A stretch of 64,000 bases of DNA from Calothrix sp. NIES-2100 (GTDB lineage: Bacteria > Cyanobacteriota > Cyanobacteriia > Cyanobacteriales > Nostocaceae). Within the stretch, counting starts at the first letter, position 1; every line of letters starts with the position of its first letter. A program made the position numbers and the translations under genes. The notes under the pieces are model-generated. The model saw only the letters and a program-made list of their open reading frames with translations, did no database searches and was not told where the DNA came from. Positions 53,610 to 63,867 of this stretch are shown here, piece after piece. The stretch is from NCBI RefSeq assembly GCF_002368195.1, contig NZ_AP018178.1, forward strand, positions 2,364,238-2,428,237, given 5' to 3'.

Positions 53610-54449
53610 TCAACCAGCCTTGATCCTTTCCCAACCTGTATATATATTGAAACGTTCTCCCCGCAGAAATCCAATTAAAGTAATCCCGAATTCTTTAGCT
53701 ACAGAAACAGCTAAACTGCTGGGAGCCGAAACAGAACAAACAATCGGTACTCCCGCAACTGTGGATTTTTGCAAAATCTCAAAGCTAGAGCGTCCACTAA
53801 CCATGACAATATGATTATTTAACGGTAATTCGTCACTCAGCAAGGCTGAACCAATCAATTTATCTAAAGCATTATGACGACCAATATCTTCGTGTAAATT
53901 TAAAAGTTCTCCTTGCGCATTAAATACAGCCGCAGCGTGTAAACCTCCTGTAGCAGTGAAGATACCTTGAGCAGCCCTAAGTTTTTCTGGTAGGCTGTAG
54001 ATAATTTCAGGTGTAACTATAGGCCCCTGGGGAATGACTGGACAATTCCGCAAATGCAAAGCCTCAAGGCTAGCTTTACCGCATACTCCACAAGCACTAT
54101 TAGTATAAAAGTGACGTTCTAACGGTTGTAAATCTGGAATTAACTCTTCTCGAAGTTCTACATTTACTATGTTATAACGCTGCTCTCCATCTACAGATTC
54201 ATCCACGCAATAACTCATGCGTTGAATATCTTTTTTAGAATTAATGACTCCTTCACCGTAGAGAAAACCAGCAGCTAATTCAAAATCTGCTCCTGGTGTT
54301 CGCATGGTAACAGCTATTGTGCGATTCTGCGAAACTAGGCGAATCTCTAAAGGTTCTTCTGTGGTGAGATGATCAAAGCGGGTACGCATTTTGCCATTTT
54401 CTACCACGCGAATAGTAGCTTTTGTTTTGCTTCCCAAAGGCTTTGTCAT
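53610..54449 (-). CDS. fdhD: Formate dehydrogenase sulfurtransferase FdhD
   Basis: A 279-residue protein with the family's NSACGVCGKAS (Cys pair that carries sulfur), TGGLHAAAV and HEDIGRHNALDKLIG motifs. FdhD passes sulfur from a cysteine desulfurase to the molybdenum cofactor so that formate-dehydrogenase-type enzymes become active. The FdhF-like molybdoenzyme 1 kb upstream on the same strand is its likely client. A Uma2 gene lies between them. Confidence 0.93.
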   Translation of the reverse strand: MTKPLGSKTKATIRVVENGKMRTRFDHLTTEEPLEIRLVSQNRTIAVTMRTPGADFELAAGFLYGEGVINSKKDIQRMSYCVDESVDGEQRYNIVNVELREELIPDLQPLERHFYTNSACGVCGKASLEALHLRNCPVIPQGPIVTPEIIYSLPEKLRAAQGIFTATGGLHAAAVFNAQGELLNLHEDIGRHNALDKLIGSALLSDELPLNNHIVMVSGRSSFEILQKSTVAGVPIVCSVSAPSSLAVSVAKEFGITLIGFLRGERFNIYTGWERIKAG

Positions 54450-54491
54450 TAGTGAGATTTATTGTGTTTTGCTTTCACTTTTATGCCATTT

Positions 54492-55295
54492 TTATAAAGT
54501 CTCTGGGTCAATACCTAATTCTCGCAGTTTTGTAGCTAGGCGTTCAGCACGTTGTTTTTCTTGTTCAGCTAGTTGCTGTTGTTGTTGTGCGCGTTGCTTT
54601 TCTTGTTCAGCACGTTGCTTTTCTTGTTCAGCACGTTGTTTTTCTTGTTCAGCACGTTGTTTTTCTTGTTCAGCTAGTTGCTGTTGTTGTTGTGCAAATT
54701 CTTCTGGGGTGGGAATTACCTGTCCTTCGGCGGTAAAATAGCGCAATTTACTTTCATGGATACCTAAATATAAACTTAGCTGTTGACTCCATAATAAACC
54801 TTGGGGATTTGGTTCTATAGGTTGATATGTTCCACCTACCAAAATAAATCCAGCAAATTCTAAATTCTTGGGGTCAAACCAAAAGTATTCGGGAGTGCGA
54901 AAGATATCTTGATAAATTTGTTTTTTTAAACCTTTGTCAACTGATGCAGTGCTAGGAGAAAGTAATTCAATAATTAAATTGGGATATTTACCGTCTTCTT
55001 CCCAAACAATCCAACTATCACGAGTGCGGTTTTCTGTGTTGCGGACGATAAAAAAATCGGGGCCGCGAAAATCTTCTGACCTGCGCTGACGTTGGCTGTA
55101 ATAAATAGTAATATTGCCAGCAGCAAAAAAATCATCAATATGTAGATAGTCTCGCCACCACCATTCTAAGCATTTTAATAACAGCAACATTTGCTGTAAA
55201 TGTAGATATGTTTCCAAAGGCGGTTCGTCACTCAATAAATCACTGTTTGGAAATATAACATTTTCTGGTGTTGGTATATCTTTGGCGACGGACAT
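54492..55295 (-). CDS. Uma2-family nuclease-like protein (DUF820)
   Basis: A 267-residue protein of the large cyanobacterial Uma2/DUF820 family, PD-(D/E)xK fold: GPDFFIVRN, KYPNLIIELLSPST, and a C-terminal coiled coil built of six copies of a seven-residue AEQEKQR/LAEQEKQ unit. I use the ATG at 55295; a longer frame upstream starts in repeat-like DNA. Activity unproven. It lies between fdhD and the FdhF-like gene but seems unrelated to them. Confidence 0.8.
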   Translation of the reverse strand: MSVAKDIPTPENVIFPNSDLLSDEPPLETYLHLQQMLLLLKCLEWWWRDYLHIDDFFAAGNITIYYSQRQRRSEDFRGPDFFIVRNTENRTRDSWIVWEEDGKYPNLIIELLSPSTASVDKGLKKQIYQDIFRTPEYFWFDPKNLEFAGFILVGGTYQPIEPNPQGLLWSQQLSLYLGIHESKLRYFTAEGQVIPTPEEFAQQQQQLAEQEKQRAEQEKQRAEQEKQRAEQEKQRAQQQQQLAEQEKQRAERLATKLRELGIDPETL

Positions 55296-55428
55296 GGTTT
55301 TTTTGTTGGCTGATTTAAGTTTATCGGGAAAGGCAGCACTTCGGCTCCGCTCAGTGAACAAATGCTAGAAGGGACAAGGGAAGGGAGACAAATGACTAAT
55401 GACTAATGACTAATGACTTTTGACAACC

Positions 55429-57657
55429 CTAACCTTTTTCCAAACGTGCGATCGCATTATAATCGGGTACACCTTCTACGGAACGTTTACTTTTATCTAG
55501 CAGTATGTTTCCTTCAGGCCAATGTACTTGTAGGTTACCTGGTTGAATCGGTGCTAAATACACTTTTCCTGGTAACTCGCCTAAATCATTTTTTACAATT
55601 ACGCGATCGCCATCTTGTAATCCTAATTTTGCCGCATCGCTGGCATTCATTAACACTGCTTCTCTCACCGCCCCAGTAATGGCATCTTTGGGTTCTTGTA
55701 CCATACTATTAAACTGCTTACCCCGGCGGGTAGCGACAAAAAAACAACCTGGTGGTAATTGTTTTTGTGGTGGCGATAAAGGTGTAAAGTGCGCTTTCCC
55801 ATCGGGTGTTGAAAAATTCCAGCCAAAGCATAAATGGGAACCACCATACTGGAACTGATCGCCCTGTTGTTGTAAGTGTTGAATTCCGGCATATTGAGGA
55901 ATAACTTGGGCGATTTCCTGGCGCATTGCGGCTGTATTCTCAAAAGACAACTTATCTGCTAAATCTGGCTTCACCCACCTTGCTAATTCCATAAATACTT
56001 CCCACTCTGGACGCGCTTCGCCAATACGTTGTCCTGGGATTTCGGGACTGAAAATTACTCGCCGTTCGGTGCTGGTTTCTGTGACTCCCCCAGGTATTTC
56101 ATAGCGAGTTGTTGCAGGTAAAAGTACTACTGTATCTGCTGGTTCTACTAACATTTGACTAGACAGTACAATATCCATATGCACCCGCAAGGGTATCTGC
56201 TTTAAAGCAGCTTCCACATAATCTGGTTCTGGGAGAACTTCGAGGAAATTACCCCCCACAGAAAACAATACATCTAATTTTTCTTGATGGGCTGCATTAA
56301 TCATCTCCGGCGCAATTAAACCTGGAGTTGTGGGAACTGCAAAACCCCATTTTTTACTTAATTCGGCAGCATTTTCTGAGTTAATCGGTTTACCACCAGG
56401 AAAAACAGTGGCGTAACATCCCATTTCTGCACCACCTTGCACCCCAGAATGACCGCGAATTGGCATTAAACCGCAGCCTTCCCGACCGACAAAACCTTTG
56501 GTGAGGGCTAAGTTAATGATACTGCGCACATTATCTTCACCGCATTCATGCTGGGTAATTCCCATACTCCAGACAAATACAGCTTTGTTGGCTTTAGCAA
56601 CCATTTTCGCAAAGGCGTACATTTGATTGCGAGTACTTCCAGAAAGCCGTTCTAATTCTTCCCAAGATTGGCTTGCTAGTACTTTTTTGAGTTCTTCAAA
56701 GCCAGCAGTGTAACTGTTAATAAATGACTGGTCTACCCAATCATTAGCAATCATCTGCTTAATTGTCCCATTCAAAAATGCCATATCTCCGCCCAAGCTC
56801 ACCAAAAAGAAATCTTCGGCAAACTTGGTACCAAATAAAGCACTTTCGACAATTGAAGGTACCCAGTAGCGTTCCATTCCTGGTTCGCGGTAGGTGTTAA
56901 TTACGACAATTTTTGTACCAGCTTTCTTGGCATAGTGGAGGTACTTCACCGTCACAGGCTGATTGTTAGCTACATTTGAGCCGATGAAGACTAATAAATC
57001 CGTACCAATCCAGTCTTTATAAGAACAAGTTGTAGCCCCCGCACCGAGAGTAGATTTAAGTCCCGCAGTACTGGGAGAGTGACAGATGCGGGCAGCGTTG
57101 TCAATATTATTACATCCCATTGCCCGCACAGCTTTCTGGGTAGCATAGTAAGTTTCGTTAACAGTGCCGCGACTGGTAATATAAAAGCTGAGGCGGTCTG
57201 GCGTGGTTGCCCGAATCCGACTGGCGATCGCTTCTAAAGCTTGATCCCAACTGACACGGCGAAAGCCTTTTTCTCCTCGCTGACGGATCATCGGATAGGG
57301 AAGCCTTCCCAAATCGCGTAATTGGGCACTTTTTTGAGTTTGTAACTGAGAAATATCCTTTAACAACGCCGTGTCAAAAGCTGGCATAGTATTCATTTGT
57401 AACAGCCGCAGCCTGACATTGCACAGATGAATACCGTCAAGCGTCCAATCTTTCATGCCGGTGGTTCCCAAAGCGCAACCATCACAGACACCTTTATTTA
57501 AAATATTCCAGGCGTAAGGTAATTGCTTGCGAGATAGCCAAATTGCGCGAAAAACTTCCCAATAGTTATTTGGGTACTGTTCGCCAATGCCAAAAGGCTT
57601 CCAACTAGCCCAGTGTTTCGGTGTCCAAAATCTTGATGGTTTGGGCAACATAGCCAA
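55429..57657 (-). CDS. FdhF/YdeP-type molybdopterin oxidoreductase
   Basis: A 742-residue molybdopterin enzyme. The N-terminal Cys residues (Cys58, Cys61 in CDGCALG, Cys79) point to an Fe-S site with fewer ligands than classic FdhF. The probable Mo ligand is Cys192 in RICHSPSTAGL, the place of selenocysteine in E. coli FdhF (VUHGPS). VFIGSNVANNQPV, VWSMGITQHECGEDN and RGHSGVQGGAEMG are cofactor-binding regions, and a C-terminal dinucleotide-binding barrel follows (ATRRGKQFNSM, LGLQDGDRVIV). It may oxidise formate or another small molecule; the FdhF/YdeP subfamily is poorly characterised. fdhD nearby fits a need for sulfuration. Confidence 0.85.
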   Translation of the reverse strand: MAMLPKPSRFWTPKHWASWKPFGIGEQYPNNYWEVFRAIWLSRKQLPYAWNILNKGVCDGCALGTTGMKDWTLDGIHLCNVRLRLLQMNTMPAFDTALLKDISQLQTQKSAQLRDLGRLPYPMIRQRGEKGFRRVSWDQALEAIASRIRATTPDRLSFYITSRGTVNETYYATQKAVRAMGCNNIDNAARICHSPSTAGLKSTLGAGATTCSYKDWIGTDLLVFIGSNVANNQPVTVKYLHYAKKAGTKIVVINTYREPGMERYWVPSIVESALFGTKFAEDFFLVSLGGDMAFLNGTIKQMIANDWVDQSFINSYTAGFEELKKVLASQSWEELERLSGSTRNQMYAFAKMVAKANKAVFVWSMGITQHECGEDNVRSIINLALTKGFVGREGCGLMPIRGHSGVQGGAEMGCYATVFPGGKPINSENAAELSKKWGFAVPTTPGLIAPEMINAAHQEKLDVLFSVGGNFLEVLPEPDYVEAALKQIPLRVHMDIVLSSQMLVEPADTVVLLPATTRYEIPGGVTETSTERRVIFSPEIPGQRIGEARPEWEVFMELARWVKPDLADKLSFENTAAMRQEIAQVIPQYAGIQHLQQQGDQFQYGGSHLCFGWNFSTPDGKAHFTPLSPPQKQLPPGCFFVATRRGKQFNSMVQEPKDAITGAVREAVLMNASDAAKLGLQDGDRVIVKNDLGELPGKVYLAPIQPGNLQVHWPEGNILLDKSKRSVEGVPDYNAIARLEKG

Positions 57658-57957
57658 ATCTGATAGATGTGGTGTGTTTCTTTTAGGCTATCGCTTTGTA
57701 GAAAATTTGAGTAGCATTTGAGCTAAATTTATTATTTGGGCATGGGGCATTGGGCATGGGGAAGAAGTCTACCATGCCCTAAAACTCCGATCCGTGTGGA
57801 GTTTTTCATAAAGATGGTTAGCGGATTTGGGTTATTTTACTGAGAACTCTGGCTGAAAGGCTTGCAGTATCTGCTTTGCATAAAATTACCGATCGTTTCA
57901 GAAATTCTGGGATTAGAATGTGTAGTAAGTAATATCGATTTTCTAAGCTGACAACTT

Positions 57958-58215
57958 ATGAATCGCTTTACATCTTTTATTCTTGCAGGCTCATTAGCAT
58001 CTATAGCCACTTTGGCGATCGCTCAATCTACTGACGCTACAACATGCGTACTTTCCCATAATTGCGACTATAATACTTCTTATACCTATAAACCTCAGAT
58101 TGAGAAGGATGTAAACCAGAATCTCTACAAAACTGGTATTTTGAGTATGTTCGTCATTATTGTGACAACGAAAATAGCACAAACCGCCTTAGAGTCGTGG
58201 CTGAGTAAAGAGTAA
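57958..58215 (+). CDS. Small exported or membrane protein
   Basis: An 85-residue protein with a signal-like N-terminus (FILAGSLASIATLAIAQS, cleavage after about residue 22) and two Cys residues (TTCVLSHNC) just after it. A weak hydrophobic segment (ILSMFVIIVTTKI) follows at about 62-74. I do not know the family. The preceding gap (57658-57957) holds GGGCATTGGGCATGG heptamers and an AAAACTCC/GGAGTTTT hairpin (57781-57805), and no gene. Confidence 0.55.
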   Translation: MNRFTSFILAGSLASIATLAIAQSTDATTCVLSHNCDYNTSYTYKPQIEKDVNQNLYKTGILSMFVIIVTTKIAQTALESWLSKE

Positions 58216-58282
58216 AACTGCCTAAAGCTCACCTAGCAACTCTACGTATATTTCAAAAATATAAATCATTAGTCAATAACAA

Positions 58283-58313
58283 AATTCCCGACTTCTTGAA
58301 GAAATCGGGAATT
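58283..58313. terminator. Hairpin between convergent genes
   Basis: AATTCCCGA and TCGGGAATT pair around an internal TTCTTGAAGAA. The hairpin lies 67 bp after the small exported gene and before the end of the leftward PEP-CTERM gene, so it can stop both. Confidence 0.6.
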
Positions 58314-58355
58314 GTTGTCTTTGAGAATTCCTCAGAATTATCAATTTACCTGAAA

Positions 58356-59048
58356 TTAAACTGTTACCTTTGCTGTTACTGGTTCTTTTTTGCCATTCTT
58401 GCGTGTCAACAATCCACCCATACCAAAAGCCATCAAACCAAGGATTGTGCCTGGTTCTGGTACAGATTTAGATGGAGATGTAGCTTGATAAGTACTTTCA
58501 AATTTGTCACTATAACCACCAGAACCACCAATACTTTGAACGTGTGTAGCGATTGCTATGGTTCCAGTTTTAAATCCATTTTCGATATCACTAAATGTTT
58601 TGCCGCTTGCCAAATTAAATATGATTGATAGAGACTCACCTGTATCTACACCGTCTTTCTGATAGCCACCGTTGTTAACACCAAAAGTTAATGCGGTATC
58701 GTTCTTAGTCCAACCTAGACTCGCAAGATTTGCAAGTTTATCAGTTTTGAAATTTACTCCTGTTGTGTTACTCAGACTGGAATAACTCAAGAACTTATTG
58801 AAGTCAGTTTTGCCAAAATTAATTTCGGTAATTGACGCATCTTTTGCTCCAGTATTGTTAAATGTAAATTTAACTTTTCCGGAGCCTATATCATCAATAG
58901 AGGTTTTAAACTGGGAAGCTACATTGATGGAACCATTATTAGTTCTGTTCGTGAAGCCCAACTCAAACGCCTGTGCTGGAATTACTTGCGCGGCAAAAGC
59001 AACACTAGTTGTTACTAACAGCGCAGGAACAAATGAATTTATCTTCAT
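58356..59048 (-). CDS. PEP-CTERM surface-sorting protein
   Basis: A 230-residue protein with a signal peptide (about 1-27, ending IPAQA) and a C-terminal PEP-CTERM signal: VPEPGTILGLMAFG followed by a hydrophobic helix and RKNGKK. An extra EPVTAKVTV tail is present. The mature part is a Ser/Thr/Gly/Asn-rich beta domain. PEP-CTERM proteins are processed by an exosortase and delivered to the outer surface or exopolysaccharide matrix. Binding function is unknown. Confidence 0.8.
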   Translation of the reverse strand: MKINSFVPALLVTTSVAFAAQVIPAQAFELGFTNRTNNGSINVASQFKTSIDDIGSGKVKFTFNNTGAKDASITEINFGKTDFNKFLSYSSLSNTTGVNFKTDKLANLASLGWTKNDTALTFGVNNGGYQKDGVDTGESLSIIFNLASGKTFSDIENGFKTGTIAIATHVQSIGGSGGYSDKFESTYQATSPSKSVPEPGTILGLMAFGMGGLLTRKNGKKEPVTAKVTV

Positions 59049-59735
59049 ATAAATTGAACCCCAAAAATTTTTCCCTTTTGAAAATATACTCCCAAAACTT
59101 TCCTAATAGCTTTCAGAGATATTAGCTTTATTAAAATTTTAATCTTTACTCAGTGGAGTATTTATACCTTAGATATGTTAATTCTGCAATAATCTATTTT
59201 CTTGGTTATAGTTCTGGCAAGTATTTCAGCACTTTCAATCAATATCAAGTATAATTTTGGTCTGCTGATACAGAATAATTTAGCTTGATGAGCGCGTTTA
59301 ATTCCAGATTAAATAAATATAAAGATGTTGAATATTAACTAGAGCAGATTTGATTTAATCTACTAAGTATCAGGTAATTATTGATGATAAATCTCAGTAT
59401 TTATCCATAAGTTTAATTTTTATAATTTAATTAAAAATTAAACTAGTGAGAAGCGCACACAACAAATATTGCGCCTGCAATACACCTTCTTTAGGTAGGA
59501 ATTTAGCAATGAAGGAGTAGGGTGAAGACGCTAATTTTGATAAAGTTTGCTTGATATTGATTGATCAATTCCTAGTTATTTCCACAGAGATACTGCTATC
59601 CCATCACTAAGCCTTAAACCTCTTTGATGAATATAAGCTAAATTTGAGGGTAGTAAAAACCGCAAAATTAGCAACAATTAAAGCAATATGCGATCGCAAA
59701 CAGCGTCAGCAGTGCAAAAGTGCGATCGCTTAATA
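59049..59735. other. 687-bp gap without a gene
   Basis: AT-rich DNA between two leftward genes, with the promoter of the PEP-CTERM gene at its left side. I see no repeat or RNA structure that stands out; two GCGATCGC sites occur near 59690 and 59722. Confidence 0.5.
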
Positions 59736-60803
59736 CTACAGCGCCTCTGGTGGGGAAATATCCGGCCCAACAATCACACGGGTAGTTCCAGACTTTAGTC
59801 CTGGTTTCGTGGTGGTTTGCTGCTTCTGGGTTGACTGGGGTGAGAATGAAGCTGGTTGACTATCCACATCAACTTGAAGCGTTCTGTCAGAATTTTGTGC
59901 TTGATATACTAAAGACAATCCTCCCACTGCTCCAGCCACAAAAGCTGTATAACCTAGATATAAATGCATCGGGCGGATTTCCAGTCCTAACCCACCACTA
60001 GCCTTTTGCGCCTGACACCAAGATGGTAAAGCTGCTTGCGATTTCACTGTCTCCGGTTTAGGTAAAGCAGCTGCTAAAGCTGTACCATTTAGCCCTAAAG
60101 CATTTCCAATGACGCGAATAAAGCCACGAACAAACACATCTTCTGGTAATAAATCTATATTCCCCTTTTCTAGTGCATTCATATGATGGATTGGTACATG
60201 AGTATGTTCTTTAAGTTCGATTAAAGACCATCCTTTCGATTCTCGTGCTTGCTGAAATTTTTCACCTATTTGGCGTAAATTTGTTGCATACTCTTCATTT
60301 ACACAAGGCTTACTTTGTTGTTCCACTTTAGGTGGTTTGGGATTCTGATTCAGCCACCGTTTCCAAGCCGTTGCTGTAAATTTAGATTCGGGTTTTTTTG
60401 CTAAATTTGCAGATTTATCTACCTGTGATGGTAAGTTGTCCTCACTGGTATGAGTAACAGTTTCTTGGGGTTGTGATGAATTACTAGACTCTTCTTTTTG
60501 AACACTAGGAGAAATACTAGTAACATCTGTCTGTTGGCTGATATTTGTCACTTGTTGAGGATGTGTTGCAAATTGCTGAAATGTTAAACCAATAGCTTCT
60601 CTACTGACAGCTTTAAATAAAATGTTGGCTTGTTCAGCCGATGAACCTAGCAACTTCTGTAAGGTAACTAAAGCATTGCGATAAACTTTACTGCGATGCA
60701 ATTTCGCTTCAATTTCACCAAGCAGCGATCGCAATTCATCTTGAGAAATTTCAATAGGAGTTTTTCCGGGAACTGTGACTAAATATACAGAGTTACTATT
60801 CAT
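59736..60803 (-). CDS. RodZ-like helix-turn-helix membrane protein
   Basis: A 355-residue protein. The N-terminal region (about 1-90) contains VTVPGKTPIEISQDELRS. A Ser/Gln-rich linker follows, then a HTH_25/Xre-like domain at about 178-240 (ARESKGWSLIELKEHTHVPI, LPEDVFVRGFIRVIG), one membrane helix (about 281-303) and a ~50-residue Gln/Thr-rich end. The HTH plus single helix follows RodZ, a cell-shape protein that binds MreB, but the domains beyond the membrane are shorter. The N-terminal part is not in typical RodZ. Confidence 0.7.
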   Translation of the reverse strand: MNSNSVYLVTVPGKTPIEISQDELRSLLGEIEAKLHRSKVYRNALVTLQKLLGSSAEQANILFKAVSREAIGLTFQQFATHPQQVTNISQQTDVTSISPSVQKEESSNSSQPQETVTHTSEDNLPSQVDKSANLAKKPESKFTATAWKRWLNQNPKPPKVEQQSKPCVNEEYATNLRQIGEKFQQARESKGWSLIELKEHTHVPIHHMNALEKGNIDLLPEDVFVRGFIRVIGNALGLNGTALAAALPKPETVKSQAALPSWCQAQKASGGLGLEIRPMHLYLGYTAFVAGAVGGLSLVYQAQNSDRTLQVDVDSQPASFSPQSTQKQQTTTKPGLKSGTTRVIVGPDISPPEAL

Positions 60804-60965
60804 AATTTAAGTATCTTCCAGTACTGGAGCAAATAGTAGTTCTACCTGTATAATTTCTTCTTTTATTTGCTACCTGTTCCGGATTATTAGGATGAGTTTT
60901 TTAGTCGCTGCGCGTGTCATTTGTCATTGGTCATTTGTCAATAGTCAGCTAAGTTCAAATATTAG

Positions 60966-61859
60966 TCATTTATGAGGTGTGTAAACTTGTTGAACAAAAT
61001 CATCCACCCATTGCATATATTGCACACCAGCTAAATCTGCAACGTCGTTGTGTCCGGCGCCAGGAACTAAAATTAGCTGTTTGGGTTCAGGAGCGATCGC
61101 ATATAGTTTTTGGCTCATGAAAAACGGCACACTTGAATCGGCGGTACCATGTATGAATAAAACTGGCGTTTTTAACTTTGGTAATTTTTTAATCGATTCA
61201 AATCGCTGTGTCAGGATTAAATCGACGGGGAACATGCCAAACAAGTTCCTATAAGCTACTACTTCCCGAATTGAAGTGAAAGAACTTTCCACAATTACTC
61301 CAGCCGCATCTGGATGTTTGACAGCCAAATCAATGGCTATTGCACCCCCTAAAGAATGTCCATAAATAAAAATATCTCTCGGTGGAATCTGTAGCTGCTG
61401 TACTAAGTAATTCCAAGCTGTAGCTGCATCCTGATAGACTCTGTTTTCATTAGGAAAAGCACCTTCACTGCGCCCATAACCCCGGTAATCAATGAGCAAC
61501 ACAGAAAACCCTTGTTGATAAAACCGAGAAGCATGGGCAATGTTTGCACCAATATTGATCCCATTACCGTGCAGATACAATAAAACTTTGGCATTCGGTT
61601 GTTTAGCTGGAATCCACCAGCCGTGGATGTGTTCTACCTGACGCGATCGCACTGGTACTGGTAACCAAACTTCTTCATAAGCAACATTAAAAAGCTCTGG
61701 TGTCTTTTCCAGAGTACTAGAAGGAAAGAAGATAAACCGAGGCTGCTGAATAAAAAGAAACACACATAGGCCAAAATAGGCGATCGCGGCAATAATTGCG
61801 AAATAGAGTAGCACCTTTAATAACAAATCTAATGGTAGTTGCAGCTTGTCTATTCTCAT
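60966..61859 (-). CDS. Membrane-anchored alpha/beta hydrolase
   Basis: A 297-residue protein with an N-terminal membrane helix (about 10-34), then VLLYLHGNG (oxyanion region), LLIDYRGYGRSEG, the nucleophile elbow GHSLGGAIAI (Ser) and late acid/base residues HGTADSSVPF (Asp) and GAGHNDV (His). This resembles the ABHD13/YfhR-type hydrolases. Substrate unknown; an ester or acyl group is likely. Confidence 0.85.
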   Translation of the reverse strand: MRIDKLQLPLDLLLKVLLYFAIIAAIAYFGLCVFLFIQQPRFIFFPSSTLEKTPELFNVAYEEVWLPVPVRSRQVEHIHGWWIPAKQPNAKVLLYLHGNGINIGANIAHASRFYQQGFSVLLIDYRGYGRSEGAFPNENRVYQDAATAWNYLVQQLQIPPRDIFIYGHSLGGAIAIDLAVKHPDAAGVIVESSFTSIREVVAYRNLFGMFPVDLILTQRFESIKKLPKLKTPVLFIHGTADSSVPFFMSQKLYAIAPEPKQLILVPGAGHNDVADLAGVQYMQWVDDFVQQVYTPHK

Positions 61860-62137
61860 GTACCTAATTAAGTGAAATCACGAGTATCTGTAAACATGAA
61901 AAAATTTCCTAACTGGTAGCCTGGTAATTGTCCAGCTAGGATAAACCCGAACAGAAAAATTTTAATGAGCTTGAATTATCAGTGCTATTATATACAAAAA
62001 TTTACAAAAATTTACTATTTAATTTAGCTAGGGGCTAGGGAAGGGATGAGGGGGATGAGGGAGTGTGGGGAGTGTGGGGAGTTTTCTTCCCAATGCCCAA
62101 TGCCCAATGCCCAATGCCCAATGCCCCATACCCATTT

Positions 62138-63598
62138 TCAAGCTAACTGTGGTTGATTCAAGTGCCAACTAGTGGATTGCTCATAAGCGTAAGCTACTTG
62201 AAACAGTTGGTCTTCCCGTAGTACTTTGCCAATTAGCTGCAATCCAATAGGTAGCCCCTGGTCATCAAATCCACAAGGCACACTTAAGCCTGGTAAACCG
62301 GCAAGATTTACAGGAATCGTCATCAAGTCAGTTAAGTACATACTTAAGGGATCGGTAGTTTTTTCCCCGGCTTTGAAGGCTGTAGTGGGAGCAGTAGGAC
62401 AAACTAACACATCAACTTGTTCAAAAGCTTTTTCAAAGTCTTGCTTAATCAAAGTCCGGACTTTTTGCGCTTTGAGATAGTACGCATCATAATACCCAGC
62501 AGAAAGGGCATAAGTGCCAATCATAATCCGCCGTTTAACTTCTGTACCAAAACCAGTAGCGCGGGTACGAGTGTACATTGAAAGCAGATTATCTGCGTCA
62601 GGAACCCGTAAGCCATACTTAACGCCATCATAACGAGCTAGGTTAGCTGATGCTTCTGATGGGGCGATGATGTAATAGCTAGGTAAACCGTAGCGGAAGT
62701 TGGCACAGGAAACCACATGAATTTCTGCGCCCAAATGTTGTAGTTGATCGATAGCTTTGGTTACTGCTTGTTCTACCACCGAGTCCAAGCCTTCACCAAA
62801 TGTTTCTTTGATAATACCGATTCTCAGCTTTTTTCTGGCTTTGAGGTCGGGTTTTAAGCTAGCAGCGTAATCAGGAATTTCCACTTTCAGACTAGTGGAG
62901 TCTTTGGCATCGTAACCTGCGATCGCACTTAATAATATTGCCGCATCTTCTACTGTGCGCCCAAATGGCCCTATTTGATCCAAAGATGAAGCGTAAGCTA
63001 CCAAACCATAACGAGAAACCAGTCCGTAAGTTGGTTTCAGCCCGACTACACCGCAGAACGAAGCCGGTTGGCGAATTGAACCGCCTGTATCAGAACCAAG
63101 GGCGACAACACATTCATCAGCCGCCACCGCCGCCGCTGAACCTCCAGAGGAACCACCGGGAACCCGTGATAAATCCCAAGGATTAGCCGTGACTTGGTAA
63201 GCAGAGTTTTCTGTGGAACTACCCATTGCAAACTCATCCAAGTTGGTTTTTCCCACCATCACCGCCCCAGCATCTGCCAGTTTTTGCGTTACCGTTGATT
63301 CATAAGGCGGCACAAAATTTTCTAAAATCCGGGAAGCGCAAGTGGTGGTAATCCCTTTGGTACAGAGATTGTCTTTAATCCCAATAGGAATCCCTGCTAG
63401 CAGTCCAATTTCCTCACCAGCCGCGATTTTAGCATCCACTGCACGAGCCTGCTCCAACGCCTGTTGTGCAGTTACACACAAGAAACTGTGTAATTTCGGC
63501 TCTAAAGCTTGGATCCGGTCTAAAGCTTCTTGGGTAATTTCAACAGCAGAACGTTCTTTTTTAATTAATTGTTCGTGCAACTCGCGGATGAATGCCAT
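62138..63598 (-). CDS. gatA: Glu-tRNA(Gln)/Asp-tRNA(Asn) amidotransferase subunit A
   Basis: A 486-residue amidase-signature enzyme with the catalytic Ser-cisSer-Lys triad: Lys75 in GIPIGIKDN, cis-Ser150 in VPGGSSGGSAA, and Ser174 in DTGGSIRQPAS. It releases ammonia from glutamine and passes it to GatB to convert misacylated Glu-tRNA(Gln), essential in cyanobacteria because they lack glutaminyl-tRNA synthetase. GatB and GatC are not in the window. Confidence 0.95.
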   Translation of the reverse strand: MAFIRELHEQLIKKERSAVEITQEALDRIQALEPKLHSFLCVTAQQALEQARAVDAKIAAGEEIGLLAGIPIGIKDNLCTKGITTTCASRILENFVPPYESTVTQKLADAGAVMVGKTNLDEFAMGSSTENSAYQVTANPWDLSRVPGGSSGGSAAAVAADECVVALGSDTGGSIRQPASFCGVVGLKPTYGLVSRYGLVAYASSLDQIGPFGRTVEDAAILLSAIAGYDAKDSTSLKVEIPDYAASLKPDLKARKKLRIGIIKETFGEGLDSVVEQAVTKAIDQLQHLGAEIHVVSCANFRYGLPSYYIIAPSEASANLARYDGVKYGLRVPDADNLLSMYTRTRATGFGTEVKRRIMIGTYALSAGYYDAYYLKAQKVRTLIKQDFEKAFEQVDVLVCPTAPTTAFKAGEKTTDPLSMYLTDLMTIPVNLAGLPGLSVPCGFDDQGLPIGLQLIGKVLREDQLFQVAYAYEQSTSWHLNQPQLA

Positions 63599-63867
63599 GA
63601 TTGCTCCCTTTGTGACTCAAGTCCTTGATTTTAGTACATTATGATTGGGAATTGGGCATTGGTCATTTGTCAATGGTCAATGGTCATTTGTCTCCTTTGT
63701 CCCCTCATCTCCCCTGCTTCCTCTAGTCCCTAGTCCCTATTTTCGTGTAAAAGTATAGCAGTGTTCGCTCTGGAATAGATTTTGTAGTCTGGGCATTGCC
63801 TGAAAATCCTGATAATTTTAATAAATTAAAGCATTGGCTAAATTTACGTAAGGAATTAATAAATAAT

